Assembly (NCBI GenBank): GCA_005792355.1
Contig: SXSC01000040.1
Location: 1 to 47,265, forward strand
DNA: 47,265 nucleotides
Reading direction: 5' to 3'
DNA from: Opitutaceae bacterium
GTDB taxonomy: Bacteria; Verrucomicrobiota; Verrucomicrobiia; Opitutales; Opitutaceae
Shown here: in pieces, positions 26,672 through 35,642 of the stretch
How the letters are laid out: each line of letters opens with the position of its first letter
Numbering within the stretch: the first letter of the stretch is position 1
Made by a program: the position numbers and the translations under genes
Notes under the pieces: generated by a model
Told to the model about the DNA's origin: nothing
Databases searched by the model: none
What the model saw: the letters and a program-made list of their open reading frames with translations, nothing else

Positions 26672-27619
26672 ATGAGCCCCGAAAAACTACTTGCGCACCA
26701 CGGGCGGCAGTTCGGCACGTTCGCGGGACTGCTGGCCCTCTGCCTGGTCCTTTGGATCCTGACGCCCCATTTTCTGACGGTTTCCAATCTGCTCAACGTC
26801 GCGCAGCAGACTTCGCTCAACGCGATTATCGCGGTGGGGCTGACATTTGTCATCGTCAGCGGTGGCATCGATCTGTCGGTGGGTTCCGTGGTGGCGTTCT
26901 CCGGCGTCGTGATGGCCAGCCTTTGCCAGCGGGCGGTGCCGCTGCCGCTGGCCTTGCTCGGCGGTCTCGCGTTCGGTTTCGTGTGTGGGCTCGTCAACGG
27001 CCTCCTGATCACCTTCGGCCGGCTGCCGCCGTTTATCGCCACGCTGGGCATGATGAGCATGGCGCGGGGTGGCGCCCTGCTCTATACGGAGGGCCGTCCG
27101 CTCTCGGGGTTCACGGAAAATTTCCGCTGGCTGGCGACGGGGGAAATCCTCCGCGTGCCGGTGCCGGTCGTCGCCATGGTCGCGCTTTATGGAGTCGCGC
27201 ACTTCACGCTGCACCGGACCAAGTTTGGCCGCTACCTGTTCGCCATTGGAGGAAACGAGGAAGCGGCCGTGCTCTCCGGGGTGCCCGTGCGCTTCCATAA
27301 GACGATGGTGTACGGAGTGGGCGGCCTGCTCAGCGCGGCCGCGGCCGCGCTGCTGACCGCGCGGCTCAACTCCGCGCAGCCCATCGCGGGCATCAACTAC
27401 GAACTCGACGCCATCGCGGCGACCGTGATCGGCGGGACCAGCCTGATGGGCGGACAGGGTAGTGTCGTTGGCACGTTGATCGGGGCGTTGATCATGGGCG
27501 TGCTGCGCAACGGCCTGAACCTGCTCGGCGTGTCCTCCTTCGTCCAACAGGTCGTGATCGGCGCCGTCATTGTCCTCGCCGTGCTCATGGACACCGCCTT
27601 TCGACAGCCCAAGAAATAA
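26672..27619 (+). CDS. Sugar/inositol ABC importer, permease subunit
   Basis: Protein of 315 residues of the RbsC / BPD_transp_2 family, with eight or more hydrophobic segments. It begins with a cytoplasmic tail (MSPEKLLAHHGRQFGTF) and a first membrane helix (AGLLALCLVLWILTPHFL). The family signature VGLTFVIVSGGIDLSVGSVVAFSG is at about 65-88, and the coupling loop region GRYLFAIGGNEEAAVLSGVPV lies near residue 190. The C-terminal half has AATVIGGTSLMGGQGSVVGTL. It would form a homodimeric channel in the inner membrane. Operon position between ATPase and binding protein fits the Caulobacter inositol importer genes, but ribose or another polyol cannot be excluded. Confidence 0.92.
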   Translation: MSPEKLLAHHGRQFGTFAGLLALCLVLWILTPHFLTVSNLLNVAQQTSLNAIIAVGLTFVIVSGGIDLSVGSVVAFSGVVMASLCQRAVPLPLALLGGLAFGFVCGLVNGLLITFGRLPPFIATLGMMSMARGGALLYTEGRPLSGFTENFRWLATGEILRVPVPVVAMVALYGVAHFTLHRTKFGRYLFAIGGNEEAAVLSGVPVRFHKTMVYGVGGLLSAAAAALLTARLNSAQPIAGINYELDAIAATVIGGTSLMGGQGSVVGTLIGALIMGVLRNGLNLLGVSSFVQQVVIGAVIVLAVLMDTAFRQPKK

Positions 27620-27630
27620 CCCCGCCTCCG

Positions 27631-28590
27631 ATGAAACTCCACTCCCTGTCCGTCCCCGCCGCGCTGCTGGGTGCCGCCGCCATCCTCGCCGGCTGCAATC
27701 GCGGCGAGCAAGCCGCCCCGGCCACCTCCGGTGCCGCCGCGCCCGCCAAACCAACCGTCGCGTTCGTGATGAAGACCCTGAACAACCCGTTTTTCATCGA
27801 GATGCAGAAAGGCGCCGAGGAGGCCGCGGCGAAGCTTGGAGTGAACCTGATCGTGCAGGCCGCCGAGCGGGAAATCGATGTCGAGCGCCAGATGCAGATC
27901 ATCGAAAACCTCATCGAACGTAAGGTCGCCGCGCTCTGCATCACGCCGAGCGGATCGCGCGAGATTGTACCGGTGGTCGTGAAGGCCAACAAGGCCGGGA
28001 TTCCGGTGCTAATTGTGGACACGCGCGCCGACGAGCGGGCGCTCGCCGCCGCCGGCGGCAGAATCGCGACCTTTATCGGTTCGGACAACTACGATGGCGG
28101 ACGGATCGCGGGCGAGTTTATTGCCGCGAGGCTCGGCGGCCGGGGCGCGGTCGCGTTGCTCGAGGGAATTCCCGGGCACGAGACGGGTGATTCGCGCCTG
28201 CGCGGTTTCCGCGAGGCGGTCGCGAAATTTCCCGGACTGAAGATCGTGGCTTCCCAGCCCGCCAACTGGGAGCGCGACCAGGGCTACAACGTTTTTCAGA
28301 ATATCCTGCAGGCCCATCCGGAGACGACCGCGCTTTTCGCGTGCAGCGATCTCATGGCCCTGGGGGCGGTCGAGGCCATCGCCGCGGCCGGGCGGACGGG
28401 CAAGCTCACCGTCGTCGGCTTCGACGCCCTGCCCGAGGCGCGGGAAAACATCCGCAAGGGTGTGATGGCTGCGACGGTCGCGCAATTTTCGGCCCGCATG
28501 GGCGGGGTGGCGGTCGAGTACGCCGTCAAGCATCTCCGGGGCAAAAAAATTCCCGAATTCACACCCGTGCCAATCGAGTTGATCAAGTAA
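27631..28590 (+). CDS. Sugar/inositol-binding lipoprotein of the ABC importer
   Basis: Protein of 319 residues, a periplasmic type I binding protein (Peripla_BP_4) like RbsB or the inositol-binding IbpA. The signal peptide ends in a canonical lipobox LAGC with Cys22, so the protein should be membrane-anchored. The mature part begins TVAFVMKTLNNPFFIEMQKGAEEAA, the standard first strand and ligand loop. Later come VLIVDTRADERALA, GSDNYDGGRIAGEFIAARLG and ALLEGIPGHETGDSRLRGFREA, the usual hinge and ligand-contact stretches. Ends with VPIELIK. Inositol as ligand is inferred from neighbours. Confidence 0.9.
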   Translation: MKLHSLSVPAALLGAAAILAGCNRGEQAAPATSGAAAPAKPTVAFVMKTLNNPFFIEMQKGAEEAAAKLGVNLIVQAAEREIDVERQMQIIENLIERKVAALCITPSGSREIVPVVVKANKAGIPVLIVDTRADERALAAAGGRIATFIGSDNYDGGRIAGEFIAARLGGRGAVALLEGIPGHETGDSRLRGFREAVAKFPGLKIVASQPANWERDQGYNVFQNILQAHPETTALFACSDLMALGAVEAIAAAGRTGKLTVVGFDALPEARENIRKGVMAATVAQFSARMGGVAVEYAVKHLRGKKIPEFTPVPIELIK

Positions 28591-28642
28591 CGCCGAGGGA
28601 CCGCTCCCGGCTCGTTCGTCAATCCTCCGCCACCGCTGCATC

Positions 28643-29653
28643 ATGAAATCCAAACTCAATGTCGCCTTGATCGGCACCGGTCGCATGGGCATTGCCTACG
28701 CCCGCTATTTGGCGAACCGCGTCCCCGGCGCGGCGCTCTACGCCGTCGCCGATGTGCGCGCCGAGGTGGCCGAAGCGGTGCGCGCGGAGTTCAGCGCCAC
28801 CCGCGCGTGCACGGACCACCGGGAACTCCTCGCCGACCCGAAGGTGGATGCCATCGTCGTCCTGACGCCGACCAAATCGCACAAGGAGGTCGTCATCGAT
28901 GCCGCGCGCGCCGGCAAGGCCGTGTTCTGCGAAAAGCCGCTGTCGCTCGACCTCGCCGACGCCGAGGCCATGCGGGCTGCGGTCGCTCAAAGCGGCGTGT
29001 TTTTCCAGCTCGGTTTCATGCGACGCTTCGACGCCGCCTACGTCGCCGCGCAGGCGAAGATCGCCGAAGGCGCCATCGGGCGGCCGTGTGTGTTCAAGTC
29101 CACCTCCAAGGACCGGGAGCGCCCGAGTCTCGACTACCTGAGGCCGGAGAACAGCGGCGGGCTGTTCATCGACATGGGCATTCACGATTTCGACCTGGCG
29201 CGCTGGTACTTCGGCGAGGTGGCGAGCGTTTACAGCACTGGCGGGGTCCTCGCCTATCCCGAGATGAAGCCCATCGGGGACTGGGACAACGCCATCACGA
29301 ACCTGCGCTTCGCCAATGGATGCATCGGCATGGTGTGTCTCAGCCGCAATGGCATTTACGGCTACGGCATCCACACGGAAATTGTCGGGACCGAGGGCAC
29401 GATCCAGATCGGCTATGATCGGGAGACCTCCATTCTCTTGATGAAAAAGGACGCGATTACGCACGACACGATTCCCGGATTTTACGAGCGGTTTGAGGAC
29501 GCCTACATCGCCCAGCTGCAGAATTTCGTGCAGAATCTCCAGCACGGCCGGCCGCCTCCGATTACCTGCGAGGACGGAATCGCGGCGCAAAGAATTGCCG
29601 CCGCGGCGACCCAATCGGCGCGGGAAAACCGGGTGGTAGATCTTTGCGGTTGA
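28643..29653 (+). CDS. Gfo/Idh/MocA oxidoreductase, inositol-dehydrogenase-like
   Basis: Protein of 336 residues, NAD-dependent. It has the Rossmann motif GTGRMG at 11-16, the EKP motif in AVFCEKPLSLD, the family stretch QLGFMRRFDAAYVAAQ, and the catalytic GGLFIDMGIHDFDLARW. It is related to, but clearly different from, the IolG at 8068 (the latter has RDPGLPPIAYLKVSGG where this one has KDRERPSLDYLRPENSGG). A role as scyllo-inositol or other inositol-isomer dehydrogenase, feeding scyllo-inosose into the same pathway, is likely, since it directly follows the importer genes. Other polyol dehydrogenases are possible. Confidence 0.85.
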   Translation: MKSKLNVALIGTGRMGIAYARYLANRVPGAALYAVADVRAEVAEAVRAEFSATRACTDHRELLADPKVDAIVVLTPTKSHKEVVIDAARAGKAVFCEKPLSLDLADAEAMRAAVAQSGVFFQLGFMRRFDAAYVAAQAKIAEGAIGRPCVFKSTSKDRERPSLDYLRPENSGGLFIDMGIHDFDLARWYFGEVASVYSTGGVLAYPEMKPIGDWDNAITNLRFANGCIGMVCLSRNGIYGYGIHTEIVGTEGTIQIGYDRETSILLMKKDAITHDTIPGFYERFEDAYIAQLQNFVQNLQHGRPPPITCEDGIAAQRIAAAATQSARENRVVDLCG

Positions 29654-29744
29654 AAGTGATCCGACCAACGCACGGAATGGAGCCGAACGCTGGGAGGACC
29701 GTGCCCTCGGATGGGCGGCCCTGGACGCACACCACTAATTATCC

Positions 29745-31337
29745 ATGAAATCGCCGCTCGGCCGGGCCCGCCCCGCTCCGCTCCTGCTCCTGCTCCTCTC
29801 CGTTGCGGGCTGGGAGGTCGGCGCCATGCGGGCCGCTGCGCCGCCGACCGCCCGGCCCAACATTCTCTTCGTGATCACCGATGATCAATCGTGGCGCGAC
29901 ACCAGCATCAGTGGCAGCACGATGGTGCGGACCCCGGCCTTCGATCGGGTGGCGCGCGAAGGGGTGCTGTTCACCCATTCGTTCGCGGCGTGTCCTTCCT
30001 GCACGCCGTCGCGCAGTGCGGTGATCACGGGGCGCCAGATCTGGCAGCTGGGCGAGGGCGGGGTGCTCTACGGCACGCTGCCGCGGGAGTATCCGCCGTT
30101 CACCCACGCGTTGCAGGAGGCGGGCTACCACACGGGCTGGACCGGCAAGGGCTGGGGTCCGGGGGAATGGGAACCGGGCGGGCTGCCGCGACCGCCGCTC
30201 GGCCGCGAATACAACCGGCGCCTCCACGTGCCGCCGACCCACGCCACGCTCGACGCGCGTGACTACGCGGCGAACTTCGACGATTTCCTGCAGGAACGGC
30301 CGGCCGGGGCGCCGTTTTTCTTTTGGTTCGGCGCGACCGAGCCGCACCGCGTTTATGAGCAGGGAGTGGGCGTGCGCGCCGGCAAGCGCACCCGCGATGT
30401 CACGGTGCCGTCCTACTGGCCCGACACGGAGGAGGTCCGCAGCGACCTGCTCGATTACGCCTACGAAATCGACTGGTTCGACGCCCAGCTGGCGAAATTT
30501 CTGGCAAAGCTCGAGACCATGGGAGAGCGCGACAACACGCTGGTCGTCGTGACGAGCGACAACGGCATGCCCTTCCCGCGGGCCAAGGTGAGTCTCTACG
30601 ATCCGGGCGTGCGGATGCCGCTGGCGATCCGCTGGCCGCAGCAGGTGAAGGGCGGACGGGTGGTCGATGATTTTGCGGGCCACATCGATTTTGCGCCGAC
30701 TTTTCTTGAGGCCGCCGGGGTGGCGGTGCCGGATCGCTTCGCGGGCCGCAGCCTGTTGCCGCTCCTGAAATCGGGTCGCTCCGGCCGCGTGGAACCGGCG
30801 CGGGATCGGGTGTATGCGGCGCTCGAGCGCCACACCTGGTGCCGGCCGGAGGGCGCGACGTATCCGATCCGCTCCATCCGCACGCACGATTTTCTTTATC
30901 TGCGCAATTTCGAGCCGGATCGCTGGCCGACTGGCGGCCCCGAGTTTGTTTCGTCGAACAAGACCTTTCACGGCGATGTCGATGGCGCGCCGATCAAGGA
31001 TTTCATGGAAAACCCGGTGAATCAGCGGCGCTTCGCCCGCGAGTTTGCCCTTTGTTACGGCAAGCGGCCGCTCGAGGAGCTTTATGATGTGCGGGCCGAT
31101 CCGGATCAGGTGAACAATCTCGCGGCTGATCCGCGCCTGGCTGCGGTGAAGGAAAAACTCTGGTCGGAGTTGCGCGCCTACCTGGAAAAAACAGGCGATC
31201 CCCGCGTCGCGGGGCGCGATCCCTGGCAGGCCTACGCCTACCGGCAAACCGTCGGATACGGCGCGACCTACAATCGGTCCCTCACGACGGCCGAGCGGGA
31301 GTCGGCGGCCGGCCGCGGGGCGCACAAGCCGCAGTAG
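29745..31337 (+). CDS. Secreted type I sulfatase
   Basis: Protein of 530 residues with a hydrophobic export signal (APLLLLLLSVAGW). The mature part starts RPNILFVITDDQSWRDTS, with Asp46-Asp47 as metal ligands. The catalytic formylglycine motif is CTPSR at 86-90 (Cys86), within PSCTPSRSAVITGR; Cys type, so it needs a maturase (none is seen in the window). Further family motifs are TGWTGKGWGPGEW, VVVTSDNGMPFP and LYDPGVRMPLAIRWP. It resembles heparan N-sulfatase-like enzymes. Its place in an inositol phosphate locus is odd, because sulfatases and phosphatases share a fold; a sulfated inositol or related phosphoester might be the substrate, but this is speculation. Confidence 0.87.
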   Translation: MKSPLGRARPAPLLLLLLSVAGWEVGAMRAAAPPTARPNILFVITDDQSWRDTSISGSTMVRTPAFDRVAREGVLFTHSFAACPSCTPSRSAVITGRQIWQLGEGGVLYGTLPREYPPFTHALQEAGYHTGWTGKGWGPGEWEPGGLPRPPLGREYNRRLHVPPTHATLDARDYAANFDDFLQERPAGAPFFFWFGATEPHRVYEQGVGVRAGKRTRDVTVPSYWPDTEEVRSDLLDYAYEIDWFDAQLAKFLAKLETMGERDNTLVVVTSDNGMPFPRAKVSLYDPGVRMPLAIRWPQQVKGGRVVDDFAGHIDFAPTFLEAAGVAVPDRFAGRSLLPLLKSGRSGRVEPARDRVYAALERHTWCRPEGATYPIRSIRTHDFLYLRNFEPDRWPTGGPEFVSSNKTFHGDVDGAPIKDFMENPVNQRRFAREFALCYGKRPLEELYDVRADPDQVNNLAADPRLAAVKEKLWSELRAYLEKTGDPRVAGRDPWQAYAYRQTVGYGATYNRSLTTAERESAAGRGAHKPQ

Positions 31338-31507
31338 TCCAACCGCGGAAACCGCTATCGAAGGAATCGAACCGCCGGTCACAGAGGTCACCGAGGCCCG
31401 GCAGAAGGATGCTCAATTTCAAGATGTCCGATTTTCAAACGGTCGCTTCGCTCGGTACGAGATTCCGAAATCGTCGCCAGCCGCGACGAAGTCGACGGTA
31501 TCTGCCC

Positions 31508-32335
31508 ATGAAACGAATTCTCGTCCTCGCCCTCGTCGGCACGCTCTCCTCCGCCGTGGCGGCGGAGCCCGTTCCCCTCCCGGCGGCGCATGCGCACAAC
31601 GATTACCTGCAGGCGCGACCGCTGCTCGATGCGCTGGACCACGGCTTCGGCAGCATCGAGGCCGACGTCTGGCTCGTCGATGGCACGTTGCTCGTGGCGC
31701 ATGATCTCAAGGCGGTGAAGCCCGAGCGCTCGCTCCCCGCGCTGTATCTCGATCCCCTGCGGGCGCGAGTGCGGCGCCAGCGCGGCCGCGTTTATGCCGA
31801 CGGCCCGCCGATCATCCTGCTCGTCGATGTGAAATCGGAAGCGGGACCGACCTATGCGGCGTTGCACGCGCTCCTGGCCCGTTACGCCGGGATGCTGACG
31901 GTGTTTCGCACCGAGGGGCGGCAGGCTGGTGCCGTGACGGTGATTGTTTCGGGCAACCGGGACGAGGCCGCGATGGGAAAGCAGACGGTCCGTTATGCGG
32001 CGCTCGACGGTCGCAAGGTGCACCTCGATTCCGCCGCGTCGGCCGATTTGGTGCCGCTGATCAGTGAGAACTGGCGGCAATTGTCGGCGTGGGACTGGCG
32101 TGGTCCGGTGCCGGACGAGGTGCGGACTGCGCTTGGGGACTGGGTGAAGCGGGCGCACGCGCGCGATCGGAAGCTGCGCTTCTGGAACGTACCCGATCGT
32201 CCCGAGGCGTGGCAGGTGCTGCTCGACGCGGGCGTCGATCTGATCGGCACCGACAACCTGCCGGCCCTGCAATCGTTCCTGGTCGCGCGGACGTCGGGCA
32301 GCCGGGCGGAGGCACCGGCGCGGAAAGTGCCGTGA
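31508..32335 (+). CDS. Secreted GDPD / PI-PLC-like phosphodiesterase
   Basis: Protein of 275 residues. The start at 31508 gives a clean signal peptide (MKRILVLALVGTLSSAVAAE). The mature protein begins with AHAHNDYLQ (His30, Asn31), followed by GSIEADVWLVDGTLLVAHD (Glu51, Asp53, His65), the metal and catalytic pattern of the glycerophosphodiester phosphodiesterase / PI-specific phospholipase C superfamily, in the form often annotated as Aim6-like. Later come ILLVDVKSE and a C-terminal LLDAGVDLIGTDNL, also typical. In this locus it could release inositol phosphate from phosphatidylinositol-type lipids or glycerophosphoinositol; that is inferred. It ends 3 bases before the LacI gene, so both are probably co-transcribed. 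Confidence 0.85.
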   Translation: MKRILVLALVGTLSSAVAAEPVPLPAAHAHNDYLQARPLLDALDHGFGSIEADVWLVDGTLLVAHDLKAVKPERSLPALYLDPLRARVRRQRGRVYADGPPIILLVDVKSEAGPTYAALHALLARYAGMLTVFRTEGRQAGAVTVIVSGNRDEAAMGKQTVRYAALDGRKVHLDSAASADLVPLISENWRQLSAWDWRGPVPDEVRTALGDWVKRAHARDRKLRFWNVPDRPEAWQVLLDAGVDLIGTDNLPALQSFLVARTSGSRAEAPARKVP

Positions 32336-32338
32336 CCC

Positions 32339-33334
32339 ATGGCCACTCTCCAAGAAGTCGCGGCGCGCGCCAGAGTTTCCATCGCGACCGTTTCCCGCGT
32401 CCTGAACAAGTCAGACAAGGTGGTCCCGGAAACCCGGTTGACGGTTGAGCAGGCGCTCCGCGAGCTCGGTTACCGGCCGAGCCGGGTGGCGCGACGGTTG
32501 CGCATGAACAGCGGGCGCGCCCATCTCGTCGGGCTCATCATTCCGGACATCCAGAATCCCTTTTACGCGGAGATTGCGCGGGGCGTGGAGGACGCCGCCT
32601 ACGCCAGCGAATACGCGCTCATTCTCTGCAACTCCGATGAAAATCCCGACAAGGAGCGGTTTTACCTCGAGGTGATGCAGGCCGAGTCGGTCGATGGAAT
32701 TGTGCTGCCGCCGTTCAGCGATACGGATTTCGCGGTCGTGGAGCTGATCAAGACAGGCCTGCCCGTGGTCTGCGTCGATCGCAGCCTGGCGAAGGTGAAA
32801 ACCGATCTGGTCGAGGTGGACAACTACCAGGGCGCGCTTGAGGCGGTGAACCACCTGCTCGACAAGGGACACGAGCGCATCGGGCTGATCGAGGGCCGCT
32901 CCCAGGTGTCGACGAACCGCGAGCGGCGCCGGGGGTATCTCGACGCGTTGGCCGCGCGGGGGATCGCGCCGCGCAAGGAGCTGATGCGTGCGGGTGATTT
33001 CAAGCAGGAGAGCGGGCGGGTGCTGGCCAACGAATTGCTCGACCTGCGCAAGCCGCCGACCGCCCTCTTCGTCTGCAACAATCTGATGACCGTCGGCGCG
33101 CTGGCGGGAATTCATCCGCGCCGGCTGCGGGTGCCCGAAGACGTCGCGGTGGTGGGCTTTGACGATCTGCCGTGGGCCGAGGCGCTCGATCCACCGCCCA
33201 CGGTGGTGCGGCAACCGGCCTACGAAGTGGGCCGGCAGGCGATGGAACTTCTGCTCAAGCGCATCGTCGAGCCCACGCGGCCGCCCGTGACCGTCCGCCT
33301 CCGACCTGAACTGGTCGTGCGGAAATCCACCTGA
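32339..33334 (+). CDS. LacI-family transcriptional regulator
   Basis: Protein of 331 residues. The N-terminal helix-turn-helix is clear: TLQEVAARARVSIATVSRVLN (3-23), then the hinge region ELGYRPSRVARRLRMNSG. The rest is a periplasmic-binding-protein-like sensor domain: LVGLIIPDIQNPFYAEIARGVEDAA, VDGIVLPPFSD, HLLDKGHERIGLIEG, PTALFVCNNLMTVGAL and VAVVGFDDLPWAEALDPPPTVVRQP, with the C-terminal LLLKRIVEP. It should bind CpG-centred dyads; sites of this kind lie before iolB, both inositol-side receptors and the phosphatase directly downstream. An inositol-derived effector is likely, but the sequence does not reveal which. It begins 3 bases after the phosphodiesterase gene. Confidence 0.92.
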   Translation: MATLQEVAARARVSIATVSRVLNKSDKVVPETRLTVEQALRELGYRPSRVARRLRMNSGRAHLVGLIIPDIQNPFYAEIARGVEDAAYASEYALILCNSDENPDKERFYLEVMQAESVDGIVLPPFSDTDFAVVELIKTGLPVVCVDRSLAKVKTDLVEVDNYQGALEAVNHLLDKGHERIGLIEGRSQVSTNRERRRGYLDALAARGIAPRKELMRAGDFKQESGRVLANELLDLRKPPTALFVCNNLMTVGALAGIHPRRLRVPEDVAVVGFDDLPWAEALDPPPTVVRQPAYEVGRQAMELLLKRIVEPTRPPVTVRLRPELVVRKST

Positions 33335-33378
33335 AGCGGACATCAACGCGCGGGTTTTCGCTTGAACGGACCGCACCG

Positions 33379-33392
33379 TGTAATCGTTGTCA
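33379..33392. promoter_or_regulatory. LacI-type operator before the alkaline phosphatase
   Basis: TGTAATCGTTGTCA, a LacI-type dyad with central CpG and three mismatches to the perfect palindrome. It lies between the LacI gene and the phosphatase GTG start, 33 bases before the latter. The regulator could thus control the next gene and, less likely, itself. Confidence 0.45.
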
Positions 33393-33425
33393 CAACTTCC
33401 TCCCGGACCAGCCGCCTGCCTTCCC

Positions 33426-35123
33426 GTGACCTCTCATCTTTTTCCTGCCCGCCTTTTCCCCGCCTCCGTCGGCCTCCTGCTGGCGTTGCCCGGCATCGTC
33501 CGTCCGGTCGTCGCCGCCGACCCGGTGCCGGCCGCGCCAGCCCTCGTCGTGGTCATCACGATCGATCAATTTCGCGGCGACTATCTGGACCGGTTTCGCG
33601 CGCACTTCGTGCCGGGCGGATTTCGCCTGCTGCTCGAGCAGGGCGCGAACTTCACCGACTGCCGCTACCGCCACGCCGTTACCAAGACCGCCGCGGGCCA
33701 TGCGGTCGTGTTGACCGGCGTGCACGCCAACCAGCACGGCATCATCAACAACGCCTGGGTCGATCGGGCGACGATGAAGCGCGTCAACTGCGTCGAGGAC
33801 GACACCGTGCGGTTGCTCGGCCGCGCCGAGGAAAAAGGCGGCGCGCGGCCACCGGCGGCGCTCGCGCCCAAGGGGGCATCGCCGTGGCGCCTGCTCGCGA
33901 CCACCGTGGGCGACGAACTCAAGATCGCCCGGGGCGGACGCAGCAAGGTCATCGGTCTCTCCAGCAAGGATCGCTCCGCCATCCTGCTGGCGGGCAAACT
34001 CGCCGACGCCGCGTACTGGATGGACAAGGGTCGCCTCGTCACCTCGACGCACTACATGAAAGAACTCCCGGCCTGGGTGCGCGCGTTCAACGACGCCGAT
34101 CGAGTGGACGCCTTTTTTGGCCGCACGTGGGATCGACTCCTGCCCGCGGCCACCTACGAGGCGCTGGTGGGCCCGGACGATGCGCCCGGTGAGGCCGCCG
34201 AGTTCGGCATGGGGCGCACCTTCCCGAAGGGCGTCAATGGCGGCGCGGACAAAATCACGCCGGCCTTCTACGACGCGTTTGAGAATTCGCCGTTCAAGAG
34301 TGAGGTGCTCGCCGACTTCGCGCGGGCCGTCGTCGAAAACGAAAACCTCGGCGGGCGCGGTGTCACGGATGTCCTGTGCCTGAGCTTCTCGGTCAACGAC
34401 ACCGTTGGACACTCCTACGGGCCCGACAGCCACGAGGTCATGGACATCACGCTGCGGTCCGACCGGCTGCTGGCGGACTTCCTCAAGTTCCTCGACGCGC
34501 GCGTCGGGCTGAAAAACTGCACGATTATTTTCACCGCGGATCACGGCGTGGCGCCGTTGCCCGAGCGCGTGCAGGGACTCAACCCGGGCGTCAGCGCCGG
34601 TCGGGTCGACAACGTGCGCCTCTTGAAAACCTGCGAGAGCGCGCTCGATCGCGCCTTCGGTCCGGCCGGCGAAGGACGCCGCTGGCTGGTGGTGGATGAG
34701 AGCTCGCTGTTGTTCCAGCGCGACGTGCTGGAGGAAAAAGGGGTGGTCCAGGCCGCGGCGGAAAAAATTGTGCGCGAGGCGCTGCTGACGATCGATTTCG
34801 TCGCGGCGGCGTACACCCGCACGGAAATGGAGGAGGGGAGGCTCACCGGTGAGTACGCGGAAGCCACGCGCCTGAGTTTCCATGCCGCGCGCAGCGGCGA
34901 TCTTTATTATCAGATGAAACCGTACTGGGTCGATCGGAAGACGGGCACGAATCACGGCACGCCATACACTTATGACGTCCAGGTGCCGCTCGTGTGGTAT
35001 GGCGCCGGGGTGAAGTCCGGGACCTATGCCCAGCGCGTCGGGGTCGATGACATCGCGCCGACGCTGGCCCGGCTGCTCGGCCTCCCCGCGCCGCCGCTGA
35101 GCCAGGGGCGCTCGTTGTTTTGA
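33426..35123 (+). CDS. Secreted PafA-like alkaline phosphatase
   Basis: Protein of 565 residues if the GTG at 33426 is the start, chosen because it opens a signal peptide (LFPASVGLLLALPGIVRPVVAA); the longer frame begins with TTG inside the operator. Metal ligand Asp47 lies in VVVITIDQFRGDYL. The nucleophile is probably Thr88 in HAVTKTAAGHAVVLTG, the Thr-type centre of PafA/SPAP and NPP enzymes, as distinct from the Ser of PhoA. Further sites are SVNDTVGHSYGPDSHEVMD and IIFTADHGVAPLPERV. PafA-type enzymes cleave a broad range of phosphomonoesters and are Zn-dependent. Here it would finish dephosphorylation of inositol phosphates left by the phytase. It ends the long plus-strand run of inositol-related genes. 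Confidence 0.88.
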   Translation: MTSHLFPARLFPASVGLLLALPGIVRPVVAADPVPAAPALVVVITIDQFRGDYLDRFRAHFVPGGFRLLLEQGANFTDCRYRHAVTKTAAGHAVVLTGVHANQHGIINNAWVDRATMKRVNCVEDDTVRLLGRAEEKGGARPPAALAPKGASPWRLLATTVGDELKIARGGRSKVIGLSSKDRSAILLAGKLADAAYWMDKGRLVTSTHYMKELPAWVRAFNDADRVDAFFGRTWDRLLPAATYEALVGPDDAPGEAAEFGMGRTFPKGVNGGADKITPAFYDAFENSPFKSEVLADFARAVVENENLGGRGVTDVLCLSFSVNDTVGHSYGPDSHEVMDITLRSDRLLADFLKFLDARVGLKNCTIIFTADHGVAPLPERVQGLNPGVSAGRVDNVRLLKTCESALDRAFGPAGEGRRWLVVDESSLLFQRDVLEEKGVVQAAAEKIVREALLTIDFVAAAYTRTEMEEGRLTGEYAEATRLSFHAARSGDLYYQMKPYWVDRKTGTNHGTPYTYDVQVPLVWYGAGVKSGTYAQRVGVDDIAPTLARLLGLPAPPLSQGRSLF

Positions 35124-35196
35124 AGCGACGTGATATTTCCGCAGTCTGGGCGTGACGGCGCGGTCTGTTGGTGCGACGATTCTACCTACTGTCCCC

Positions 35197-35628
35197 ATGC
35201 CTGCGACCCCGTCGAACACGCCGTTCCCTGCCGCTCGCCCGCTGCACGTGCTTTATGCCGAAGACGTGCGGGAATTGCGTGACGTCGTCCGCATGATCCT
35301 GGCACCCCTCGGACACACCTTGGAGTGTTTCGAAAACGGCCAGCTCGCCTGGGACCGCGTCAAGGCGGAGCCCGATGATTTCGACCTGATTATCACGGAT
35401 CACCATATGCCCCTGATGACCGGCCTGGAGTTTGTGATGCTGTTGCGCCAGCTCCCGTTTCACGGCAGGATTCTGGTCTTCAGCTCCGATTTGCACCCCG
35501 GGACGGCCGTCTTGTACCGACAACTCAACGTCGATCGGATTCTCAATAAACCGATCCCACCCCGGGTTTTTCGGCAAGTGCTCGCGGAGCTTTTTCCACC
35601 CGTCGTTCCCCGCCCGTCCACTGCCTGA
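35197..35628 (+). CDS. Stand-alone response-regulator receiver domain
   Basis: Protein of 143 residues consisting almost entirely of one receiver domain. The acidic pocket is Glu22-Asp23 (YAEDV), the phospho-acceptor is Asp68 in LIITDHHMP, Ser96/Ser97 in VFSSDLH, and the conserved Lys118 in LNKPIPP. There is no output domain, so it must act by protein contact, like CheY or Spo0F types, or as a phosphate sink. The ATG at 35197 is used; the longer frame begins at a GTG with an unlikely extension. No histidine kinase is adjacent, so partners are unknown. It ends 14 bases before the stop of the convergent gene. Confidence 0.87.
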   Translation: MPATPSNTPFPAARPLHVLYAEDVRELRDVVRMILAPLGHTLECFENGQLAWDRVKAEPDDFDLIITDHHMPLMTGLEFVMLLRQLPFHGRILVFSSDLHPGTAVLYRQLNVDRILNKPIPPRVFRQVLAELFPPVVPRPSTA

Positions 35629-35642
35629 CGCGGCAAATCCCG

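Noticed and set aside
33390..35219. 609-residue minus-strand open frame
   Set aside because: Antisense to the PafA-like phosphatase, which shows the catalytic and metal-binding motifs.
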